Part shown: piece after piece, positions 34,041 through 41,563 of the stretch
Numbering within the stretch: position 1 is the stretch's first letter
Layout of the letters: each line of letters starts with the position of its first letter
Source: Bacteroidota bacterium
GTDB lineage: Bacteria > Bacteroidota > Bacteroidia > Chitinophagales > Chitinophagaceae
Direction: 5' to 3'
DNA length: 64,000 bases
Assembly (NCBI GenBank): GCA_023430465.1
Contig: JAEZAM010000039.1
Span: 17,500 to 81,499 of the forward strand
Translations under genes and position numbers: made by a program
The notes under the pieces: generated by a model
The model's database searches: none
Told to the model about the DNA's origin: nothing
The model's input: only the letters and a program-made list of their open reading frames with translations

Positions 34041-34762
34041 GCTTTCTTCGCCACAATGTAGCAATGTTCGTCCCCAAGTTTAAATTTCCGTTTTCGCGGC
34101 GTGCTGTATACAGCAATATTAGTATACCCTATATTTTGAAACAGTTCGTAATACTCGGATATGGACAGTATATAATCTGTGTCGAAGATTGTTTCTTTTA
34201 CCTTGTCATCGTGTATCAAAGTGTGGGTGCTCTCGATCCTCGTCGGATCAAATAAATATTCATTACTTATCATATAGGTAATATCCCGTACTTGAAACCA
34301 CTCTTTTGCCTGGAACCTTCTCGCGATAATCTCTGTTATCATCCACGAATTTATCAATAGAAACCCTTGGGGCCGAAGTGAATCAAAACTTTTTTTAATG
34401 AAATCATGTTGCTCGGATTTAGTCAGAGAGCCAATACTATTACCCATGCAAATAATACTGTCATATTCACGGCTAATTTCTAATTCACGAATATCAGTAA
34501 GACTGACCTTTAGGTTATAATTCTCAAACTCTCGAAGTTCGTCAATATATGTTGTTGATTCGTCGATTGCTTGTACGGTATGTCCAAGTTCGGCAAGTTT
34601 GCGAGCATGCCTGCCAAATCCGCACATTACATCTAATATATTCCCTTTGCTTTCTTCTTTGAGCAAAGAGGTTATAAACTCCACCTCAGCGTCGGTCAAA
34701 GCGTCTGGGGTCATATCCCGCCAAAGCTGATGATATAACCCACTGAATAGTTTTTGACTCAT
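34037..34762 (-). CDS. Class I SAM-dependent methyltransferase
   Basis: 241 residues with the Rossmann motif I ILDVMCGFGRHARKLAELGHTVQAID and motif II-like YDSIICMGNSIGSL. The GFGRHA and LFSGLYHQLW patterns fit small-molecule methyltransferases, but the substrate is unknown. It starts three bases after the orphan regulator stop on the same strand, so it is probably in that operon. Its AT-rich composition resembles module 1 more than the regulator upstream. It overlaps the 3' end of module 1 by four bases. Confidence 0.9.
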   Translation of the reverse strand: MSQKLFSGLYHQLWRDMTPDALTDAEVEFITSLLKEESKGNILDVMCGFGRHARKLAELGHTVQAIDESTTYIDELREFENYNLKVSLTDIRELEISREYDSIICMGNSIGSLTKSEQHDFIKKSFDSLRPQGFLLINSWMITEIIARRFQAKEWFQVRDITYMISNEYLFDPTRIESTHTLIHDDKVKETIFDTDYILSISEYYELFQNIGYTNIAVYSTPRKRKFKLGDEHCYIVAKKA

Positions 34763-34765
34763 AAT

Positions 34766-35428
34766 TTATTCCAACAATTTATTCCTCATGGCGTACATCA
34801 CCAGTCCTGCAATGGTCTTTGCTCCTACTTTTTGTTTCATGTTCTGGCGAATGGTCTCGATGGTGCGGGGGCTTAAAAATACCTCTTTGGAGATTTCTTC
34901 CGTGGTCTTGTCTTCTGCTATCAGCTTCAGGATCCGGATCTCTTTCTCAGATAGTTTGATCGGGTTGGGGTAGAACTGGCGGACCGTTTTTTTGTGCTGG
35001 AGTTTCAGCAGTACGGCTTTATTCACCAGCTCGTTGAAATAGAAATCATCGTTCATGCAGGTGAGGATGGCCTGGTAGATCTCTTCGGGATCGGTGGTCT
35101 TGGTGAGGTAGGCATTGGCGCCCATCTCCATCATCTTGGTGATCATCTCCTGGTCATCATACATCGTCAGTACGATAATCTTGACCGCCTCGTACTCCTT
35201 GCGGATCATACCGATGGCGTTGATGCCGTCCACCTCGGGCATGCGGATATCCATCAGGATCACATCCGGCTGCTTGAGCTGGAGCTTGTGCATCAGGTCC
35301 TTGCCGTCTTCTGCCTCCCAGAGGATCTTGAGATAATCTTTGTCTTTCAGGGCCATGCGGATGCCATCGCGAAAGATCTTGTGGTCGTCGGCGATGGCTA
35401 CTTTGATCAGCTGCTGGGTGGTGCTCAT
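34766..35428 (-). CDS. Orphan NarL/LuxR-type response regulator
   Basis: 220 residues. The receiver contains VAIADDHKIFRDG, Asp60 in VILMDIRMPEVDG, Thr in IVLTMYDDQEM and Lys in AYLTKTTDP. The HTH is LSEKEIRILKLIAEDKTTEEISKEV with SPRTIETIRQNMKQK. It is close in pattern to the module 2 regulator at 37840 (IKVAIADDHKIFR in both). No kinase accompanies it; instead a methyltransferase follows three bases downstream. Cross-talk with the kinases of modules 1 or 2 is possible. A perfect -7 box lies 55 bases upstream. Confidence 0.93.
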   Translation of the reverse strand: MSTTQQLIKVAIADDHKIFRDGIRMALKDKDYLKILWEAEDGKDLMHKLQLKQPDVILMDIRMPEVDGINAIGMIRKEYEAVKIIVLTMYDDQEMITKMMEMGANAYLTKTTDPEEIYQAILTCMNDDFYFNELVNKAVLLKLQHKKTVRQFYPNPIKLSEKEIRILKLIAEDKTTEEISKEVFLSPRTIETIRQNMKQKVGAKTIAGLVMYAMRNKLLE

Positions 35429-35482
35429 GGGTAGTCTGGTTTATAAGGCGATATCGGTGAAGATCGCGTGTTTTCCCGTGAT

Positions 35483-35490
35483 CAAATGTA
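35483..35490 (-). promoter_or_regulatory. Promoter -7 box of the orphan regulator operon
   Basis: Minus strand 35490-35483 reads TACATTTG, an exact TAnnTTTG. No TTTG is found at the usual -33 distance. The leader would be about 50 bases. Confidence 0.5.
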
Positions 35491-36054
35491 GTTTTTTTGA
35501 GCGAGCCGAAGAAGATGTTAAATTATGTTAGAGCCAAAGCCTGTTCACATCCAGGGTCTTAGGCGTCAGCCCGGCGGCGGTGCGAACGCCTGTACGGGTG
35601 GATACACTTAGCGGCCCTGCGTGATTCTACGATGCAGCCCGTAAAAACATGGTTTTAAAACAGGGCAGTTCTGCGCTTGTTCACATTGACTTGTGGATAT
35701 ACTTTTGACTCAGGTTGATCGACGGGGATAAGCAACTATCCAATATCCAGAATCCAAAAACCGTCCAGAACAAGATTTCCTTTATCCAATCGAAGAACCC
35801 GCTACCTGCCGGTCAACCTATTTTCTTCTGACGACTGCCATCACCGAACCGGCCCATACCTCCACCAATGGGCAATTATTTCTACAAACTGTGTTGTTTT
35901 TTTCAATGAATCGGGTAATTACCGGGGAAGTTTCCTATGCATATCTCCGTATAATTACGTATTTTAGCCAGGGATTTTACCCATTTTTGAAAAGTAGGTT
36001 TACTGCGTAAAATCCTTGAAATGCTTTACTGGCCTACGTTTCAGCCGGTTGAGA

Positions 36055-36090
36055 GGGGTTTTGAACGGTTTTTGGCCTGTAGAAAACCCC
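36055..36090 (+). other. Inverted repeat upstream of the mini-ORF
   Basis: GGGGTTTT (36055-36062) and AAAACCCC (36083-36090) form a perfect 8-base-pair stem with a 20-base loop, 58 bases before the mini-ORF start. It may be an operator or a leader hairpin. Confidence 0.45.
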
Positions 36091-36148
36091 CGCGCCAAAC
36101 GCAATATTTACATCCGAATCGATTCTTGAACTCAAAAACGTCACTGTT

Positions 36149-36229
36149 ATGAACAAAGGCTTTAAATTAGGAAAGAGACAAGTCAATTGGGACTTAGAGG
36201 TATTTATCGACGAATGGTGGAATAAATAA
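36149..36229 (+). CDS. 26-residue ORF, candidate signalling peptide
   Basis: ATG at 36149, stop TAA at 36227-36229. The first half is basic (MNKGFKLGKRQ) and the second half acidic and aromatic (WDLEVFIDEWWNK). No signal peptide or Cys. An in-frame stop lies about 70 bases upstream and no other start lies between, so the size is fixed. It ends 24 bases before the membrane protein of module 2. A short amphipathic peptide just upstream of a membrane sensor, kinase and regulator would fit a secreted or intracellular signal. Equally it could be a regulatory leader peptide or a chance ORF; codon evidence is too short to tell. Confidence 0.4.
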   Translation: MNKGFKLGKRQVNWDLEVFIDEWWNK

Positions 36230-36253
36230 ATACCTTTTCTTTAAATTGTTTGA

Positions 36254-36973
36254 TTGGTTTTCTATATTTGGACAAAATCCAAAATCATAGAAGACCTTTT
36301 TTCATATATCTCAGGGTACGCGGATTTTCTTCCAATAATCCTTTTTCTGATTTTCCTTCGAAGGTTAAAGCGCTTCTTTAGCTTATTTATCATCGTTTTT
36401 TATTGTACAGTTTCAATAGTTGGCGACTTAATTATTCATTCTAACTTTTACGCCAATGACATATTGAAGTTCTATAATAGCTTTTACACTGGTTTCGAGT
36501 ACTGTTGCTTTACGGCATTCATATGGTCAGGTTTGACCAATAGAACGTTCAAAAACCTATTAGTTGTTTCCTCCTTTCTATTCCTTACCTTCTTGTGTAT
36601 TTATTTCATATCATTCACCCACTCGAGGATTGATTCTGTTCCAATTGGCATTGAAACCTTGTTAATCCTGATTTTTTCATTTTATTTTCTATTTGAGCTC
36701 ACCAGTCTATCAAAAGGCACGTTCCTTCATCATAATTACAGGTTTTGGATAGTTATTGGCATCATGATTTACCTGTCTGGGTCTTTTTTTATCTATCTGT
36801 ATACAAATCAACTCTCCAAAGCGGAGGGTAAGCAATTTTGGATACTTGCTGACTTCTTTTATACTATCAAGAATGTATTTTTCGCGATTTCAATATATTT
36901 TGCAAGCCGCCCAAGTTCCAAAAGTCTTCATGCTCCACCAAACCTGTCAAAGTTGGATCTAGATATCCGTTAA
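36254..36973 (+). CDS. Multi-pass membrane protein of sensory module 2
   Basis: 239 residues with seven predicted spans (LPIILFLIFL, FSLFIIVFYCTVSIVGDLII, LLVVSSFLFLTFLCIYFISF, ETLLILIFSFYFLFEL, FWIVIGIMIYLSGSFFIYLY, FFYTIKNVFFAISIYFA). It has no recognised domain. Like the module 1 protein it has an Glu-containing fourth span with FSFYF and a span beginning FW.x.IxI. The only usable start is TTG at 36254. A TATATTTG box at 36262-36269 lies just inside this start, so the true start may differ. It ends three bases before the kinase ATG. It probably receives the signal and passes it to the kinase. Confidence 0.75.
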   Translation: MVFYIWTKSKIIEDLFSYISGYADFLPIILFLIFLRRLKRFFSLFIIVFYCTVSIVGDLIIHSNFYANDILKFYNSFYTGFEYCCFTAFIWSGLTNRTFKNLLVVSSFLFLTFLCIYFISFTHSRIDSVPIGIETLLILIFSFYFLFELTSLSKGTFLHHNYRFWIVIGIMIYLSGSFFIYLYTNQLSKAEGKQFWILADFFYTIKNVFFAISIYFASRPSSKSLHAPPNLSKLDLDIR

Positions 36974-36976
36974 AAT

Positions 36977-37804
36977 ATGTTCTTCCTCCAAGCTTCCACC
37001 TCTTCCGGCGTCTCCACGGTCCTTTTTATCGGCACCATGGGTATGCTCGTGCTCACCGTGGGGCTGGTGCTCTTTATCATCTTTCACCAGCGCAAGGTAT
37101 CCCGCTACCAGCGCACCCTGCAGAAAATGGAAGAAGAACAACAGAAGATCCTTCTCAAGGCCTCCATCAAGCTACAGGAAGAAGAACGCCAGCGCCTGGC
37201 CGCTGACCTGCATGATGATGCCGGCCCGCTCCTGGCCACCGCCCGCCTTTACCTGAACGAGAACCTGGTAAACCAGGACAAGGCCACCCAGCTCCAGTCC
37301 ATCTTCCAGGCCCGCCAGATCATTGATGATACCATCCAGCTTGTCCGCAACATCAGCCACAGCCTGATGCCGCCCACCCTCAAGAACTTCGGGCTGGAAT
37401 CCGCCATCAATGACCTCTTTCAAAAGATATCCGGCTCCGGCTCCATGAACGCCAGCAGCCGCTTCCATGACTACAAGGACCGCCTCAAGGCCGAGAAAGA
37501 ACTCACCATCTTCCGGATCGTGCAGGAACTGGTAAACAATATCCTGAAACACTCCAGCTCAAGCTTCATCCACCTCACCCAGAACGTACACGGCGACAAA
37601 TTCTACCTCCGCATCCACCATGACGGCCGGGGAATTGTGCAGACAGATTTTGACAAACTGAATAAAAGCAACATTGGATTGGGGCTGAAGAACATCAGCA
37701 GCCGGCTTCGCGTGGTGCAGGGGAATATCTATTTCGAAAAAGATATCTCGCAGACCTATTACAAGGTGACCATCGAATTGCCCAAGGACGAACCCTACCA
37801 ATAG
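36977..37804 (+). CDS. HisKA_3-type histidine kinase of module 2
   Basis: 275 residues. One N-terminal transmembrane helix (TVLFIGTMGMLVLTVGLVLFII), a coiled segment (RTLQKMEEEQQKILLKASIKLQEEE), and the dimerisation domain with His79 in RLAADLHDDAGPLLATARLYL follow. The ATPase has FRIVQELVNNILKHS, a variant G1 box HHDGRGI and NIGLGLKNISSRL. As in module 1 there is no sensor domain, so the membrane protein three bases upstream is the likely partner. The DNA is GC-richer than its upstream neighbour, hinting that the two genes have different histories. The regulator follows after a 35-base gap. Confidence 0.93.
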   Translation: MFFLQASTSSGVSTVLFIGTMGMLVLTVGLVLFIIFHQRKVSRYQRTLQKMEEEQQKILLKASIKLQEEERQRLAADLHDDAGPLLATARLYLNENLVNQDKATQLQSIFQARQIIDDTIQLVRNISHSLMPPTLKNFGLESAINDLFQKISGSGSMNASSRFHDYKDRLKAEKELTIFRIVQELVNNILKHSSSSFIHLTQNVHGDKFYLRIHHDGRGIVQTDFDKLNKSNIGLGLKNISSRLRVVQGNIYFEKDISQTYYKVTIELPKDEPYQ

Positions 37805-37818
37805 TCCGCTTAATTTGC

Positions 37819-37826
37819 TAATTTTG
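37819..37826 (+). promoter_or_regulatory. Possible internal promoter before the module 2 regulator
   Basis: TAATTTTG at 37819-37826 is an exact TAnnTTTG, in the 35-base gap between kinase and regulator. It would start transcription about seven bases before the ATG at 37840. No clear -33 box. Confidence 0.35.
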
Positions 37827-37839
37827 ATTTTTTCTGACT

Positions 37840-38490
37840 ATGGGCATCATTAAGGTAGCTATCGCCGACGACCATAAGATCTTCCGCAAAGGTGTGATCC
37901 TCTCGCTCCGTCCCTTTACCAATATCAAATTTGTACAGGAAGCCGAGCATGGTGATGAACTCCTCGCCGGGTTGGCAGAATCAGAACCCGATGTGGTACT
38001 GATGGACCTGCGCATGCCCGGTAAAGACGGCATCGAGACCACCAAGATCATCAGCAAGCAATACCCCAACATCAAGGTACTCGTGCTCAGCATGTATGAA
38101 GATGAGCGCTTTGTGTACCACCTCATGGAGAATGGCGCCAATGGCTATATGCTCAAGAATGCCGAGCCCCAGGAGATCCGCCGTGCCATCATGGAAGTGT
38201 CGGAAAAAGGCTATTACCTCAATAACTTCGTGAACCGCATCCTGCTCAAGAAATCCCATTCCCGGCAGAAAGTGGTGCCTTCCCTCAATAACGAAATTAC
38301 CCTCTCCGATAAAGAACGCGATGTGCTTCGCTTTATCTGCATGGAGTTCACCGCCCAGGAGATCGCCCAGAAAATGGAGATCAGCCCCCGCACCGTAGAG
38401 GCCATCAAAGACCGCCTCATGGAGCGCTTCGGCAGCAAGAACACGGCAGGACTGGTGTTCTTTGCAGTGAAGAATAACCTGATCGATTAG
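37840..38490 (+). CDS. NarL/LuxR-type response regulator of module 2
   Basis: 216 residues. The receiver has VAIADDHKIFRKG, phospho-acceptor Asp56 in VVLMDLRMPGKDG, Ser in LVLSMYEDE and Lys in YMLKNAEP. The HTH is LSDKERDVLRFICMEFTAQEIAQKM with SPRTVEAIKDRLMERFG. It is the output of the module 2 kinase. It is more like the orphan regulator at 34766 than like the module 1 regulator. A convergent terminator follows. Confidence 0.94.
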   Translation: MGIIKVAIADDHKIFRKGVILSLRPFTNIKFVQEAEHGDELLAGLAESEPDVVLMDLRMPGKDGIETTKIISKQYPNIKVLVLSMYEDERFVYHLMENGANGYMLKNAEPQEIRRAIMEVSEKGYYLNNFVNRILLKKSHSRQKVVPSLNNEITLSDKERDVLRFICMEFTAQEIAQKMEISPRTVEAIKDRLMERFGSKNTAGLVFFAVKNNLID

Positions 38491-38520
38491 TCAACAGGCC
38501 TATCTGGTTAGAACGCGCAA

Positions 38521-38554
38521 TAAAAAACCCCCAACGGTTTGGGGGTAGTTATTT
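38521..38554 (-). terminator. Terminator between module 2 and scpB
   Basis: ACCCCCAA and TTGGGGGT form an 8-base-pair stem around 38527-38547. On the minus strand a run of six T follows, so it serves scpB best; the plus side is T-rich too, so it may be bidirectional. Confidence 0.7.
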
Positions 38555-38656
38555 TATATGTTGAGTTTCGGGCCTTTATTTTCCTTGCGTCCTTTGCTCA
38601 CTTTGCGGCCGTTGCGCCAGCAACGGCTTGCGTGAAACCAAACCCGCTGATGAACT

Positions 38657-39352
38657 TTAACCTTCCTGTTCGTCCGTTTTTTCCACCAGCTCCCCGTCTT
38701 CCGTTACCGCCATCAGCGCTGCATCGTCCTCGCCCTCCGCATTGCCTTCTTCTTCTCCTTCCTGCGCTACTACATCCTTGATCACGGTAGGTTCTACCAG
38801 TTGTTCCGCCAGCACCTCCTTGATCTTTGGCAGATCATCCGCTGAGTTGATGCCAAAATAATCCATGAAGTTCTTTGACGTGGAGTATACCAATGGATGG
38901 CCGGGCAGTTTCTCATTGCGGCCGGTGATGATGATCAGTTCTTTTTCCAGCAGTTTCTGCACGGCATAATCCGAGCTCACCCCACGGATGGCTTCGATCT
39001 CGCCTTTGGTCACCGGCTGTTTGTAAGCCACGATCGCCAAAGTTTCCAGTGCGGCTGCGGACAGGCGCTTCAGGAATTTATCGCCATTGAGCTGGGCGAT
39101 GGTCTTGTGGAAATCCCTTTTGGTCAGGAACTGCCAGCCGCCACCGCTCTGGCGCACTTCAAACGGGTAAAACTCTGAGTTGTATTTTTCCTTCACACCT
39201 TCGATCGCTGCCTCTACCTGGTCCAGGGAGATCTTGTCTTCCATAAAGCCAAAGGCATTGTTCACAAGTTCAGTAATATCGAGGGAGGTCAGCGGTTTAT
39301 CGCTGGCGAAGATCAGTGCTTCAATGTGGGGTATCAGGTTTGTAATTTCCAT
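38657..39352 (-). CDS. scpB: Segregation and condensation protein B
   Basis: 231 residues. It is the kleisin-associated subunit of the SMC-ScpA-ScpB condensin, which organises and segregates chromosomes. Two winged-helix domains are visible: IEALIFASDKPLTSLDITELV, and later LETLAIVAYKQPVTKGEIEAIRGV and LPGHPLVYSTSKNFMDYFG, a typical ScpB run. The C-terminal 40 residues are strongly acidic (EGEEEGNAEGEDD) and look disordered. scpA is not adjacent in this window. Confidence 0.96.
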   Translation of the reverse strand: MEITNLIPHIEALIFASDKPLTSLDITELVNNAFGFMEDKISLDQVEAAIEGVKEKYNSEFYPFEVRQSGGGWQFLTKRDFHKTIAQLNGDKFLKRLSAAALETLAIVAYKQPVTKGEIEAIRGVSSDYAVQKLLEKELIIITGRNEKLPGHPLVYSTSKNFMDYFGINSADDLPKIKEVLAEQLVEPTVIKDVVAQEGEEEGNAEGEDDAALMAVTEDGELVEKTDEQEG

Positions 39353-39500
39353 ATCGTCAATATCAGGATGAAGGCAGGAATATCCGTTTGCCTAAGGCAG
39401 CAAAGTAGTTATAATGGGAGAGGGGTGGAAATTCTATTATTCACAAAACAGCGAAGGGCATGTGGATAGTGGGTTTCACAAAGGAAAAACGCAAAACTCG

Positions 39501-39563
39501 GTTCGACAGGCTCAGCGCAAGCAACCTTAAGCTCAAGCTCAACCTCAACCTCAACCTCAACCT
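39501..39563. repeat. TTCGACAGGCTCAG motif plus AACCTC hexamer array at the 3' end of atpG
   Basis: GTTCGACAGGCTCAGCGCAAGC at 39501-39522 is related to the 30597-30638 units. It is followed by a hexamer array (CTCAAG, then CTCAAC several times) running into the atpG stop codon at 39557-39559. The last codons of atpG border the array. Confidence 0.7.
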
Positions 39564-40438
39564 TGCAACGCAGCTGCACCACTCACGATCTCCGTCAGCT
39601 CGGTGGTGATGGCCGCCTGTCTTGCGCGGTTGTAAGATATCTTCAGGCTGCGCAGCATCTCATTGGCATTCTCGCTGGCCTTGTCCATCGCCGTCATCCG
39701 TGCTCCATGCTCGGAGGCATTGGAATCCAGTACGGCCTTGTACAGTTGTGTATTGAGGATCTTCGGCATCAGCTCCGCCACCAGTTCTTCCTGGCTGGGG
39801 TCAAAGATGAAATCTGCCTTGATATCGCCCGCTTTCTTCTCCACCTTGGGGATAGGGAGGAAGCGCTCTACTTCAAATTTTTGCGTAGCGGCATTCCGGA
39901 ACTGGCTGTACACGATCTCTACCACGTCAAATTCATTCTCCCTGTACGCCTTCATGGCCGCCTGGGATACTTTCTGTACGTTCTCGTAGGTAAGGTTCAG
40001 GAAGATGTCCTTATAAGTGGCGTCTGCCTTGTAATTGTTCTTCAGGAAATGTTCATAGCCTTTCTTGCCAATGTTCCAGATGGTCACATTGCCTTTGGTA
40101 TGCTGGAGATTGTATTTCTCCGCAATGGCCGACTTGGCCAGCTTGATGACGTTGGTATTGAATGCGCCGGCCAGCCCACGATCGCTGGTGATCACGATCA
40201 GCAATACTTTTTCCACCGGGCGCTCTGTTGCCAGCTCCATACCCACTTCCCCTTCGCTGTTGCTGACGATGTTGCTCAGCATTTCCTGTAATTTCTTTGC
40301 ATACGGGCGCATCTGCTGGATGGCGTCCTGGGCACGGCGCAGCTTGGCAGCACTCACCATTTTCATGGCTTTGGTGATCTGCTGGGTACTTTGAACAGAC
40401 TTGATCCTGTTGCGGACTTCCTTTAACTGACCGGCCAT
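39557..40438 (-). CDS. atpG: F1Fo ATP synthase gamma subunit
   Basis: 293 residues. It is the rotating central stalk of the ATP synthase. The start MAGQLKEVRNRIKSVQSTQQITKAMKMVSAAKL and the end SLKISYNRARQAAITTELTEIVSGAAAL are highly diagnostic. The middle has VLLIVITSDRGLAGAFNTNV. The other ATP synthase genes (atpA, atpD) are not adjacent. The stop codon lies next to a hexamer repeat. An exact -7 box lies about 55 bases upstream. Confidence 0.98.
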   Translation of the reverse strand: MAGQLKEVRNRIKSVQSTQQITKAMKMVSAAKLRRAQDAIQQMRPYAKKLQEMLSNIVSNSEGEVGMELATERPVEKVLLIVITSDRGLAGAFNTNVIKLAKSAIAEKYNLQHTKGNVTIWNIGKKGYEHFLKNNYKADATYKDIFLNLTYENVQKVSQAAMKAYRENEFDVVEIVYSQFRNAATQKFEVERFLPIPKVEKKAGDIKADFIFDPSQEELVAELMPKILNTQLYKAVLDSNASEHGARMTAMDKASENANEMLRSLKISYNRARQAAITTELTEIVSGAAALQG

Positions 40439-40490
40439 AGTGTAGAAATTAAATAGAAAACGGGCTGAATTTCGTTCGTTTTTCCGGGCG

Positions 40491-40498
40491 CAAAGGTA
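40491..40498 (-). promoter_or_regulatory. Promoter -7 box of atpG
   Basis: Minus strand 40498-40491 reads TACCTTTG, an exact TAnnTTTG, giving a leader of about 45 bases. No clear -33 TTTG. Confidence 0.5.
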
Positions 40499-40536
40499 GG
40501 ATGTAGCAGCGGAAATTCCATATCATGCTAAAAAAA

Positions 40537-41253
40537 TCAGGGCTGCTCTTTCAGCTCCAGCTCACGTTTGATGTTGTAGCTCAGGCTCAGCCGCCCACCT
40601 TCTTTGGGTGCTTCGCTCAATTGGATATCCCGGTCGTTGTAAAGCACCAGGTGGATGGGGCCCGGGCTGAGCCGGGCAATGGCCTGCCGGGGCAGCACGA
40701 TCCTGCCCTCTTTAGGGCGGAAAACGGTGTCGATCCCCTGGCTGTAGGAGGAAGTATCGGTCATCAGCACCTTAATATAGTCGGTACTGTCCACACCTGC
40801 CAGGCTGATGCCCAGTGAGTCGCGGCCGATGACCCCGGGGATATCAGCCGCCAGGCTGAATGCCGGGAACCGAAATGTCTGGCTGTATTTTTTCCCCTTG
40901 ATGTCCGTAAATACGATGGTGTGCTCGCCGGCAAAATCTGCCACCGGCCTCGTTACTTCATAATAGGCACCTTTGAGTGAAGAGCTGTCCACGGGGATCG
41001 GCTCCCCGTCCAGTGTCACATTGCTCGGTTCATCCAGCACCAGGGTAGTGCCTTCGGAGCCACCGAACCGGTATTGCAACTTCAGCGTTACATCGCCGCC
41101 TTCTTCATCGCCCCAGGCGGCATAATCAAAGTAGACTGTTTCGGGGTTCACATCCTTGCTGCCGCCGATCTCTTCATTCTTGCAGGACAACTGGAGAAAT
41201 ACAACGAACAACGTGCAGATGCGGAGCGTGCGGGGGGAGAGGAGCGTGAACAT
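40537..41253 (-). CDS. Lipoprotein of unknown function
   Basis: 238 residues with a hydrophobic leader and lipobox LQLSCKN (Cys24). The mature chain is made of beta-rich stretches (TLKLQYRFGGSEGTTLVLDE, HTIVFTDIKGKKYSQTFRFPAF) that suggest Ig-like or fibronectin-like domains. No catalytic motif is seen. Envelope-located. It diverges from secA with its own -7 box. Confidence 0.8.
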   Translation of the reverse strand: MFTLLSPRTLRICTLFVVFLQLSCKNEEIGGSKDVNPETVYFDYAAWGDEEGGDVTLKLQYRFGGSEGTTLVLDEPSNVTLDGEPIPVDSSSLKGAYYEVTRPVADFAGEHTIVFTDIKGKKYSQTFRFPAFSLAADIPGVIGRDSLGISLAGVDSTDYIKVLMTDTSSYSQGIDTVFRPKEGRIVLPRQAIARLSPGPIHLVLYNDRDIQLSEAPKEGGRLSLSYNIKRELELKEQP

Positions 41254-41279
41254 CGATGGGGATTCGGTTGGTTAAAGCA

Positions 41280-41287
41280 CAAAAGTA
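41280..41287 (-). promoter_or_regulatory. Promoter -7 box of the 40537-41253 lipoprotein gene
   Basis: Minus strand 41287-41280 reads TACTTTTG, an exact TAnnTTTG, about 25 bases before the ATG at 41253. Confidence 0.5.
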
Positions 41288-41457
41288 TTGCTCGCCGGCC
41301 TGATTGAGCATTATGTTTTGCCAAAAGGCGACAGCCACACAACAACGGGTATCGCTCCGGGTTATTGTCCTGTGGTTCCGGCAATTATAGCGGAAAATTC
41401 TGCGGGAATTGGCAGCGATCCATGGCTGCGGCACCAAAAAAACCGCCAACTAACTAC

Positions 41458-41465
41458 TATCTTTG
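41458..41465 (+). promoter_or_regulatory. Promoter -7 box of secA
   Basis: TATCTTTG at 41458-41465 is an exact TAnnTTTG. The expected -33 position shows no TTTG. Transcription near 41472 gives a 92-base leader. Confidence 0.45.
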
Positions 41466-41563
41466 TCCTCCCCTGCCAAAATGACCTCGAATTGTATGTA
41501 GCATTTTTTTTGACAGGCAAATCGCAATCATTACTCAATTACAATACTCTATAACAAGAAATC

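Larger units (their letters stand above)
35429..36148. other. 720-base intergenic region between divergent regulatory operons
   Basis: No protein gene is supported. It holds the minus-strand promoter above, a GC-rich first part (35560-35680) with self-complementary tracts, and two inverted repeats near the right end. These are GGATTTTAC/GTAAAATCC (35972-35980 with 36007-36015) and GGGGTTTT/AAAACCCC (36055-36062 with 36083-36090). It leads into the 26-codon ORF at 36149. Confidence 0.6.
41254..41563. other. 310-base divergent intergenic region (lipoprotein/secA)
   Basis: No gene is seen. It contains the two divergent -7 boxes (41280-41287 minus, 41458-41465 plus) and a few imperfect self-complementary tracts. 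The secA leader would be about 90 bases. Confidence 0.6.

Noticed and set aside
35906..36010. A 34-codon ORF in the 35.4-36.1 kb gap
   Set aside because: Its codons look like intergenic DNA, it overlaps the inverted repeat at 35972-36015, and it is farther from the membrane gene than the 26-codon ORF; no support for translation.
36262..36269. TATATTTG box as the promoter of the module 2 membrane protein
   Set aside because: It falls just inside the only usable start codon (TTG 36254), so if it were the promoter the gene would have no start. Kept as a note rather than a feature.
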